NCBI RefSeq assembly: GCF_003184905.1
Contig: NZ_QFRU01000005.1
Coordinates: 186,001-250,000 of the forward strand
Origin: Bacillus sp. CGMCC 1.16541
GTDB taxonomy: Bacteria; Bacillota; Bacilli; Bacillales; Bacillaceae_H
DNA: 64,000 nt
Reading direction: 5' to 3'
The notes beneath the pieces are model-generated. The model worked only from the letters and a program-made list of their open reading frames with translations, was not told the origin of the DNA and did not search any database. Position 1 is the stretch's first letter. The number at the start of each line of letters is the position of its first letter. Both the position numbers and the translations under genes were made by a program. Shown here piece after piece: positions 57,043 to 64,000 of the stretch.

Positions 57043-58116
57043 TTATTGGTTTTCTAATAATGAGAGAACAAATTGATCTTCAACTTTTTCAACAAAAGGT
57101 TGTCCGATGGACGTTAACAGCACCATATATACGTCATTAGCTTTCGCTTTTTTATCTGTTTTCATCTTCACAAGAAGGTCATTCGGTTTCAGCGTTGACG
57201 GGATTTCTGTTTCATACCCAAACTTTTCAAGCCACACCTTCATTGTTGCGACATCGAAATTTGAATACCCTAATTTGTTACTTACTTTCATCGCAAATAA
57301 CATCCCAATTACAACCGCCTCACCATGACTGATTTCACCATAACCTAACTCTGCTTCAATTGCATGTCCAAGCGTATGTCCAAAGTTAAGATGTGCCCTT
57401 ACACCTGACTCTTTTTCATCCTCTCTTACAATCGCTGCTTTAACTGCAATTCCTTTGTTAATCGCATAGATAAGATTGTCACCTTTTAAATCACTCAACG
57501 AATGTATATTATCTTGTAGCCATTGATAGAACAGTTCATCATGAATAAATGCATGCTTAATCACTTCAGCAAACCCTGAGCGCCATTCTCTTTCTGGTAG
57601 AGTTGTTAACAGGTTGGTATCATAGAACACAGCTTCAGGCTGATGGAAAGCGCCGATCATGTTTTTACCTAGCTCATGGTTAATGGCAACTTTCCCACCA
57701 ACAGCACTATCATGTGCTAATAAAGTTGTTGGAACTTGAATGAATGAAATACCTCGCATATACGTCGCAGCAACGAATCCAGCTAAATCACCAACAACTC
57801 CACCTCCTACCGCCACAATTAAAGCGTTTCGATCTAACTTCTTTTCAAGGGCGTATGTTTGACACTCATAATAATGCTGAAACGATTTTGCATGCTCCCC
57901 ACTTGGTACAACATATTTATCTACCGGAAAAGATAATTGTAATAAAGCTAAAATACTCTCGCCATAATGTTTATCAACTACTTCGTCCGTAATAATAAGT
58001 AAGCCCGATGCATTCGGCTTCACCTTTTTTATAACCTCTGGTAATTGAGGTAAAATACCTTCACCAACATATAGCGGATATACTTTTGACGCTGTTTCAA
58101 TCTTATACTCTTTCAC
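57043..58116 (-). CDS. aroB: 3-dehydroquinate synthase
   Basis: Second step of the shikimate pathway, 357 residues, NAD and metal dependent. PSGEHAKSFQHYYECQTYALEKKLDRN, VAVGGGVVGDLAGFVAATYMRGI, VPTTLLAHDSAVGGKVAINH and LNFGHTLGHAIEAE (metal His) are present. The start is GTG with GAGGG 8 nt upstream. It heads the aromatic operon here; in B. subtilis aroF precedes it but is absent in this window. Confidence 0.96.
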   Translation of the reverse strand: MKEYKIETASKVYPLYVGEGILPQLPEVIKKVKPNASGLLIITDEVVDKHYGESILALLQLSFPVDKYVVPSGEHAKSFQHYYECQTYALEKKLDRNALIVAVGGGVVGDLAGFVAATYMRGISFIQVPTTLLAHDSAVGGKVAINHELGKNMIGAFHQPEAVFYDTNLLTTLPEREWRSGFAEVIKHAFIHDELFYQWLQDNIHSLSDLKGDNLIYAINKGIAVKAAIVREDEKESGVRAHLNFGHTLGHAIEAELGYGEISHGEAVVIGMLFAMKVSNKLGYSNFDVATMKVWLEKFGYETEIPSTLKPNDLLVKMKTDKKAKANDVYMVLLTSIGQPFVEKVEDQFVLSLLENQ

Positions 58117-58303
58117 TTGACATCCCTCGCATTCTCTACATTTTGGTCATTAAGCCTATCTAGTATGTATCCCTCTGTAATCACGCATAACTAGGAACAA
58201 ATCGTTAAATCGTTTTCGATTTTATGTATGACTATATCATAGGATTGATTTATCGTGTAGAAAAACTTAAATGATGAAATAAACATGCATCACTTTTAAC
58301 GAA

Positions 58304-58358
58304 AGAGCTCTTACCTGTCAATCTATTACCTTTAATAGACTGCCCAAGTAAGAGCTCT
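58304..58358 (-). terminator. Nested hairpin terminator after cheR
   Basis: AGAGCTCTTAC and GTAAGAGCTCT form an 11-bp stem enclosing an inner TCTATTA/TAATAGA hairpin, directly after the cheR stop on the minus strand. Confidence 0.65.
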
Positions 58359-58365
58359 ATTCATT

Positions 58366-59151
<786 letters not shown>

Positions 59152-59209
59152 TTACTTTTGAACTATCTCTTTTATAAGTATATCGTAAAAAGAAAAAAAT
59201 AGTTTATAA

Positions 59210-59263
59210 AAAAGTGACCGCTTCTAAAAGAGGACAACCTCGTTTTAGAAACGGTCACTTTTT
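59210..59263 (-). terminator. ndk terminator
   Basis: A long hairpin, AAGTGACCG-TTCTAAAA-GAGG / CCTC-TTTTAGAA-CGGTCACTT with single mismatches, ends in T-runs; about 21 paired bases. It lies between cheR and ndk. Confidence 0.85.
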
Positions 59264-59278
59264 TATAATACGATAGAT

Positions 59279-59725
59279 TTAATATACCCAAGTGTTCGTT
59301 GTTTTTTCATAAGATACAAGCTCTTCTTCTTTGAAGAATAACCCAATCTCTCGCTCTGCACTTTCTGGAGAGTCCGATCCATGAATGACATTCTTATCAA
59401 CGATTAAGCCGTAATCTCCACGAATCGTGCCCGGTAGCGCTTCTTTAGGATTTGTTTTCCCCATCATTTGTCTCGATGATGCAATGACATTTTCCCCTTG
59501 CCAAACCATTGCAAAAACAGGACCTGATGTAATAAATCCTACTAAGTCGCCAAAGAATGGCTTTTCTTTATGTTCACCATAATGATTTTCTGCTAGTTCT
59601 GTTGAAATGTTCATCAGTTTCGCACCCACTAATTGAAAGCCCTTTCTTTCAAAACGTGCTACGATTTCTCCAATGATGTTTCGTTGTACCCCATCTGGTT
59701 TAACCATAATAAATGTTTTTTCCAT
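59279..59725 (-). CDS. ndk: Nucleoside diphosphate kinase
   Basis: A 148-residue NDP kinase. [24 protein letters not shown] at the N-terminus, and the phosphohistidine motif [20 protein letters not shown] with the catalytic His (about residue 115). It maintains NTP pools. It is transcribed with its own terminator between hepT and cheR. Confidence 0.97.
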   Translation of the reverse strand: MEKTFIMVKPDGVQRNIIGEIVARFERKGFQLVGAKLMNISTELAENHYGEHKEKPFFGDLVGFITSGPVFAMVWQGENVIASSRQMMGKTNPKEALPGTIRGDYGLIVDKNVIHGSDSPESAEREIGLFFKEEELVSYEKTTNTWVY

Positions 59726-59830
59726 TTTAAATCTCCACCCCTGAAGTATGTATAAATTGAAAGCGCAATCACGCCCAAAGAAATAGTACCACTCTTTTCA
59801 GATTTTTACAACTTCAAGGATGGAATTTAT

Positions 59831-60796
59831 TTAAAATTTACGCTTTCCGACAAATTTTGCTATTTGATACAAGGGCTTCTTTGCTTTATTATTCGGCAAA
59901 TGATCTAATACGTTTATCGCTTTTTGTAAATATTGATCACTCATATCAAGAGAACGTTCAATGACATCTGAGGATTTTATGTATGTGATAATTTCTGCTA
60001 TCAGTTCATCTTTATGTTCAACAACGAATAATTGTTCTACCTTGTTGCGAAATTCCCTATTCTCCATCGCAAATAAGACAGGCAACGTAATATTTCCTTG
60101 TAATAAGTCACTACCAACCGGTTTCCCCAATTGTTCTGCTGATGAAGTAAAGTCTAAAATATCATCGGTGATTTGAAATGCCATGCCAACGTAATATCCA
60201 AATCGATATAACTCTTTATGTATGTCTTTTGAAGCACCCGTTGCAATTGCACCCAATTGACAACTAACAGCTATTAACAATGCTGTTTTTCTTCTAATTC
60301 TTCGTAAATAAGTGCGTAAGTCTTGATTTAAATTATATTTATCTTTTATTTGTTCAATTTCTCCTAATGATAGCTGTACCATTGTATTCGACAAGATCTG
60401 GTGAGCTTCTATTTCTTTTATACGAGTCATCATTTCTAGTGAACGAGCAAAAATATAATCGCCTGTATACATTGCAATACGATTATCCCATTTCGCTTTA
60501 ATGGTTGGCTTCCCTCTGCGCTTATCTGCATCATCAATTACATCATCATGAACAAGCGATGCCATATGAATGAGTTCAAGGGAAACAGCTATGTATTTCA
60601 CTCGTTCAATGTTATAGTCTCCAAACTTCCCTGCTAACAACACAAAAATGGGACGAATGCGCTTTCCTCCTGCTTGTAACAAGTGTAGAGATGCTTCTGT
60701 AATTAATGGTTCATCAGTCTGAACGGATTGCTCTAATTCTTTTTCAATTAACGCAATATCCGTATTCAAAAAAGTGTACATCATTTTTAGTTTCAT
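59831..60796 (-). CDS. hepT: Heptaprenyl diphosphate synthase component II
   Basis: Catalytic subunit for the C35 menaquinone side chain, 321 residues. First Asp-rich motif: MASLVHDDVIDDADKRRGKPT; second: QITDDILDFTSSAEQLGKPVGSD; LLQAGGKRIRPIFVLLAG before. It begins MKLKMMYTF with AAGGTG upstream; a GTG three codons earlier is possible. The partner hepS and menG are upstream, the order of B. subtilis. Confidence 0.94.
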   Translation of the reverse strand: MKLKMMYTFLNTDIALIEKELEQSVQTDEPLITEASLHLLQAGGKRIRPIFVLLAGKFGDYNIERVKYIAVSLELIHMASLVHDDVIDDADKRRGKPTIKAKWDNRIAMYTGDYIFARSLEMMTRIKEIEAHQILSNTMVQLSLGEIEQIKDKYNLNQDLRTYLRRIRRKTALLIAVSCQLGAIATGASKDIHKELYRFGYYVGMAFQITDDILDFTSSAEQLGKPVGSDLLQGNITLPVLFAMENREFRNKVEQLFVVEHKDELIAEIITYIKSSDVIERSLDMSDQYLQKAINVLDHLPNNKAKKPLYQIAKFVGKRKF

Positions 60797-60852
60797 AGGA
60801 TTCACCTTGCATTTTAAATTACTTCATACCTAGATTGAATGAGCATAAAAAG

Positions 60853-60887
60853 ATGAAAGGCCTCACATCAGTCGGATAGCCTTTCAT
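60853..60887 (-). terminator. Hairpin between menG and hepT
   Basis: ATGAAAGGC and GCCTTTCAT pair around a 17-nt loop, followed on the minus strand by CTTTTTATG. It may attenuate transcription into hepT. Confidence 0.5.
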
Positions 60888-60909
60888 ACAACAAATACAA
60901 TTTACATAT

Positions 60910-61614
60910 CTAACGCTTGCACCCTAAATGCATAGCTGCAACTCCACCTGTATAAGACTTCACTTCAACGTCAACAAGGCCTACTTGTCTAAACATATTC
61001 GCTAATTCATCTCTTCCAGGAAAGTCACGAGCGGACTCTTGCAACCAAGAATACTCATTGTAACTTTTAGCAAACATCTTTCCAAGTATCGGCATCACAT
61101 ATTGAAAATACATATAGTATAGTTGACGATAACCAATTAGTGTAGGCTGAGAGGTTTCAAGACACACGACTTTTCCACCTGGTTTCACAACGCGATGCAT
61201 TTCTTGCAACGCTTTTAAATAATCGGGAACATTTCGTAATCCAAACCCAATTGTTACATAATCGAATGTATTATCTTCAAAAGGGAGATCCATTGCATTT
61301 CCATGAACTAACTCAATAGTTGAAAAAGGAGATTGATTAACTTTCTCCTGCCCAATTTGGAGCATATTTTGACTAAAATCCAATCCAACTACTTTTCCTC
61401 TTTCACCCACCGCTTCAGCAAGGCTTAAGGTCCAATCAGCAGTCCCACAACAAACGTCTAGCGCTTTCGCACCCTTTTGTACATTCATACGCTTCATTGT
61501 ATCTTTGCGCCACGCTTTGTGACGCTGAAAGCTAATAACAGAATTCATTTGATCATAATTTTTATAAATTTTTTCAAACACATTATGGACACGTTGTTCT
61601 TTTGATTGCTGCAT
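60910..61614 (-). CDS. menG: Demethylmenaquinone methyltransferase
   Basis: SAM-dependent final step of menaquinone synthesis (UbiE/MenG/MenH family), 234 residues. SAM motif [20 protein letters not shown], then [45 protein letters not shown] and [24 protein letters not shown]. It lies between hepS (5-nt gap) and hepT. Confidence 0.95.
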   Translation of the reverse strand: MQQSKEQRVHNVFEKIYKNYDQMNSVISFQRHKAWRKDTMKRMNVQKGAKALDVCCGTADWTLSLAEAVGERGKVVGLDFSQNMLQIGQEKVNQSPFSTIELVHGNAMDLPFEDNTFDYVTIGFGLRNVPDYLKALQEMHRVVKPGGKVVCLETSQPTLIGYRQLYYMYFQYVMPILGKMFAKSYNEYSWLQESARDFPGRDELANMFRQVGLVDVEVKSYTGGVAAMHLGCKR

Positions 61615-61619
61615 AACTT

Positions 61620-62393
61620 TTATCCTTCTCCTACAACATTTTTACAATGCTTATGTTTGTTTAAAAGTTCATAAAGATAGTCCTTAAATTGAGCATTTAA
61701 GTTAACCTGACCTTGTAAATAACGTTCAATAACACTTGCAGATTCGCGCACTTGAGACAGGACAATTTCTTCAACATTTTCTTCCTGTTCTAATACTTGT
61801 AGCAGCAGTGAAGGTGCTTCTTCCTCTTCCCTTCTAAGTTCACGCAAAAGACTGCTAATTAATATGACGTGCTCTAAAAGTTCTTTCCACTCTTCTCGTT
61901 TAAAATAATCGCACAAGCAATTGACTAATGCTGCTTCAACTGTACGAAAATTCACCATTATATCCTTAACGTCTGTTGTATCATTTTGATATAGTTTTAT
62001 CTTTGAAACATTAACATGTTTAATGGCAGAAGCGACTTCTTTAATTAACTCAATTTGTTCACTTCTAGACAAATAATAATAATAAAGTCCACTATAGTAG
62101 TCACCAGCTAAAACCGTTAATTGTCTTTCTTTTAATAAAGACTCATTATTTCCAATTGTTTGAATAGAGACGAGGTCGTGAGTATCGAGTGCAATTTGAA
62201 CAAGCATGATAGGCAATACATATTTAGACTTTTCGCGCTCTTCAACTGATATACTATCTAGAAATGAACATATGCATATTAACTTATCTTCATCAATTTC
62301 TGGATGATGAATAAATTGTTTTACATATGGATGATTTAATTCAACTTGAAGTTGCTCCTTCATGTTTGCAACTGTGTCGTAGATGTTTTGCAC
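61620..62393 (-). CDS. hepS: Heptaprenyl diphosphate synthase component I
   Basis: Small regulatory subunit of heptaprenyl diphosphate synthase, 257 residues from GTG at 62393 ([19 protein letters not shown]), aligning with the family N-terminus; a GTG 9 nt earlier is an alternative. [23 protein letters not shown] is the most conserved block. Poorly conserved outside that, as is typical. First gene of hepS-menG-hepT. Confidence 0.92.
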   Translation of the reverse strand: MQNIYDTVANMKEQLQVELNHPYVKQFIHHPEIDEDKLICICSFLDSISVEEREKSKYVLPIMLVQIALDTHDLVSIQTIGNNESLLKERQLTVLAGDYYSGLYYYYLSRSEQIELIKEVASAIKHVNVSKIKLYQNDTTDVKDIMVNFRTVEAALVNCLCDYFKREEWKELLEHVILISSLLRELRREEEEAPSLLLQVLEQEENVEEIVLSQVRESASVIERYLQGQVNLNAQFKDYLYELLNKHKHCKNVVGEG

Positions 62394-62769
62394 AATTATC
62401 ACCCTTGTCTCCCTTTCACACGCTATATTTCTTCTTACTTCTTGACATTTAAATAGACAGTGTCAATTATATCATAAGTAAGGCTTAAAAAAACGTTTTT
62501 TCTCTATTCTTGCCGGTTGATTCCCCTTGTTATACATACTTCTTTATTCTGATTTAAATAGATCGCTCATCTTTTAATTGAATCATTTCAGGCCTGAGCG
62601 CAAGTCCACTAATAAATATACAAGGGGCTGAGTCAAAAGGAGCAAAGAGTGCCCCATTTGACTCAACCCGCAACAGCCCTTGTCTATAAAGACTAGTACA
62701 GTCAATGCGCAAAATAACAAGGGATGTTGCGTAAAACTTTTTATTTATCGTAACTTTTAAAACAATCCC
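62394..62769. other. Intergenic region between hepS and mtrB
   Basis: About 375 nt without a gene. The right half is the composite inverted-repeat element described separately; the left half holds the hepS upstream region with a TATAAT around 62470 but no good -35. Confidence 0.65.
62621..62730. repeat. Composite inverted-repeat element after mtrB
   Basis: TGAGTCAAA / TTTGACTCA (62629-62665) is followed by GCAACAGCCCTTGT (62670-62683) and its near-exact complement ACAAGGGATGTTGC (62717-62730). CAGCCCTTG can also pair with the upstream CAAGGGGCTG (62621-62630), so two folds compete. It includes a CAAAAGGAGCA core also seen near 10.3-10.5 kb. No T-run; probably a repeat element rather than a simple terminator. 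Confidence 0.5.
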
Positions 62770-63000
62770 TTATTTTTTAGGTTCTGATTCAATTTCACCG
62801 TGAGATGTCTGGATAAGAGCTTTTCCACGAACTTTGACTGCGGATGTATGCTCGGTGAATTGAGCAATTAAAACTTCACCTTTATCAAGCTTTTCTGAAT
62901 GGTGAAAACGAGTATCAGCTCCTCTTGTTAAACCGATTACATTTACCCCATCTTCAATGGCTTTAATAACAATATATTCTGTACTCCCGTTTGCTTTCAT
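62770..63000 (-). CDS. mtrB: trp RNA-binding attenuation protein TRAP
   Basis: A 76-residue subunit of the 11-mer ring that binds tryptophan and (U/G)AG triplets. [20 protein letters not shown] and [34 protein letters not shown] are near identical to B. subtilis TRAP, including the Lys-Lys-Arg RNA contacts (K, K and R in LDKGE and KVRGK). It is 30 nt downstream of folE, as in mtrAB. Its target leader is 6 kb away in this same window. Confidence 0.97.
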   Translation of the reverse strand: MKANGSTEYIVIKAIEDGVNVIGLTRGADTRFHHSEKLDKGEVLIAQFTEHTSAVKVRGKALIQTSHGEIESEPKK

Positions 63001-63030
63001 AACAATTCTCCTTCTCTTTTCACGATTCGG

Positions 63031-63597
63031 TTACGCTTTAATTAACGATAAAACCTCTGCTCTTGCTGCAACATCCGTTTCTAAAATGCCTCTTACAGCT
63101 GATGTGATTGTCATGGACCCTGGCTTTTTAACACCTCGCATAGTCATACACATATGCTCAGCTTCAACGATAACCATGACACCATGAGGATTTAATGATT
63201 CAACGATGGAGTCGGCTACCGTTGATGTAATACGCTCTTGTAACTGCGGACGTTTAGCTACCGCTTCAACCGCTCTGGCTAATTTGCTAAGTCCTGTTAC
63301 TTTACCACCTTTAGGTATGTAGGCTACATGAGCCTTTCCATAGAAAGGAACTAAATGATGTTCACACATCGAATAAAACGGAATATCTTTTACTAGCACA
63401 AGTTCTTCATGATCTTCACCAAACACCGTTTTAAAATGCTCTTTAGGATCTTCATTCAATCCCGAGAATACTTCTTCATACATTTTAGCTACACGCTTTG
63501 GGGTATCTAGTAACCCTTCTCGATTTGGATCTTCTCCAATGGCTTCTAAAAGAAGTCTAACCGCTTGCTCGATTTGAGGTTTATTGACAGATGACAT
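63031..63597 (-). CDS. folE: GTP cyclohydrolase I
   Basis: First step of folate synthesis (mtrA in B. subtilis), 188 residues from [21 protein letters not shown] with GGAGG upstream; 20 earlier codons are not used. [41 protein letters not shown] (Zn Cys/His) and [17 protein letters not shown] are intact. It forms a bicistronic unit with mtrB. Confidence 0.97.
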   Translation of the reverse strand: MSSVNKPQIEQAVRLLLEAIGEDPNREGLLDTPKRVAKMYEEVFSGLNEDPKEHFKTVFGEDHEELVLVKDIPFYSMCEHHLVPFYGKAHVAYIPKGGKVTGLSKLARAVEAVAKRPQLQERITSTVADSIVESLNPHGVMVIVEAEHMCMTMRGVKKPGSMTITSAVRGILETDVAARAEVLSLIKA

Positions 63598-63660
63598 TTT
63601 GACATCCTCCAAGTATAAGTTTAAAGAAATTCTAGCATAGACGCTATCCAAAGGCAAAAA

Positions 63661-63689
63661 AGAAAGGTCGCTCGATTTGCGACCTTTCT
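63661..63689 (-). terminator. hbs terminator
   Basis: AGAAAGGTCGC and GCGACCTTTCT around a 7-nt loop, with TTTTTTG on the minus strand. Confidence 0.88.
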
Positions 63690-63734
63690 AAGCTCTTTAT
63701 ACATGACTAGTAAACAGTCATTTTTATGTAAAGA

Positions 63735-64000
63735 TTATTTCACAGCATCTTTAAGAGCTTTACCTGGTTTGAATGCAGGAACTTTGCTCGCTGGAATTTC
63801 GATTTCTTCACCAGTTTGTGGGTTGCGACCTTTACGAGCTGCACGCTCACGAACTTCAAAGTTACCAAAACCGATTAATTGTACTTTATCGCCTTTTTTT
63901 AGAGTTTCTAAGATAGACTCAAAAACAGCATCAACTGCTTTTGTAGCATCTTTCTTTGAAAGCTCACTCGCTTCTGCAACAGCATTAATTAATTCTGTCT
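63735..64000 (-). CDS. hbs: DNA-binding protein HU, 5' end cut by window edge
   Basis: HU nucleoid protein. The visible part reads from [17 protein letters not shown] to the C-terminus [42 protein letters not shown] is the DNA-binding arm. About three codons (probably MNK) lie outside the window, which would give the usual 90 residues. It is followed by folE as in B. subtilis. Confidence 0.96.
   Translation of the reverse strand, partial: TELINAVAEASELSKKDATKAVDAVFESILETLKKGDKVQLIGFGNFEVRERAARKGRNPQTGEEIEIPASKVPAFKPGKALKDAVK

Noticed and set aside
62460-62480. hepS promoter at TATAAT
   Set aside because: No -35 of acceptable quality at 16-18 nt, so I do not list it as a feature.

Overview
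This 64 kb window is a chromosomal core region of an endospore-forming Bacillaceae species. Evidence: sigE, sigG, spoIIGA, spoVD, spoVE, ylbJ and a GerR-type regulator are present; gene order is close to Bacillus subtilis; the DNA is AT-rich; ribosome binding sites are strong AAGGAGG type; and TTG/GTG starts are common. The genes resemble B. subtilis proteins without being identical, so I name no species. Almost everything is on the minus strand. I saw no prophage, insertion sequence, CRISPR array, tRNA or rRNA.

Layout. (1) About 1-6.3 kb: the 5' end of a ylmD-like gene, ylmC, sigG (plus strand), sigE, spoIIGA, ftsZ and ftsA. (2) 6.3-21.5 kb: sbp, ylxX, ylxW, divIB, murB, spoVE, murD, mraY, murE, spoVD, pbpB, ftsL and rsmH, the division and cell wall (dcw) cluster. 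murG is missing between spoVE and murB, and mraZ is missing upstream of rsmH; intergenic DNA lies at both places. (3) 21.9-40.7 kb: bshC, a DUF3397 membrane protein, panE, a three-gene acyl-CoA carboxylase operon with a cre-like site upstream, ylbP, gerR, an enoyl-CoA hydratase, rpmF, ylbN, tmcAL, ylbL, ylbK, ylbJ, coaD, rsmD, a structured RNA region, a YlbA-like gene, ylbG, ylbF, ylbE, ylbD and two small genes I do not recognise. (4) 40.7-64 kb: a different B. subtilis neighbourhood is joined directly on: ypjA, qcrCBA, ypiF, ypiB, ypiA, aroA, tyrA, hisC, trpABFCDE, aroH, aroB, cheR, ndk, hepT, menG, hepS, mtrB, folE and the start of hbs. aroF (chorismate synthase), which follows cheR in B. 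subtilis, is absent here.

How the genes work together. The dcw block makes lipid-linked peptidoglycan precursors and the septal machinery, and includes the sporulation branches SpoVD/SpoVE. SpoIIGA processes pro-SigE in the mother cell while SigG acts in the forespore. The trp genes form an aromatic supraoperon. Its leader RNA carries a run of UAG/GAG triplets followed by an intrinsic terminator, and the TRAP protein that would read it (mtrB) is in the same window. qcrABC encodes a menaquinol:cytochrome c reductase, and hepS-menG-hepT makes menaquinone.

I found no clearly novel multi-gene system. The points that merit a second look are regulatory and architectural: the missing murG, mraZ and aroF; the ylbD/ypjA synteny junction; alternative hairpins in the sigG leader; a spoIIG-type promoter with a 22-nt spacer; a ylbH-leader-type structured RNA; overlapping divergent promoters at ylbN/tmcAL; very long perfect palindromes; and a recurring CAAAAGGAGCA-containing hairpin element.
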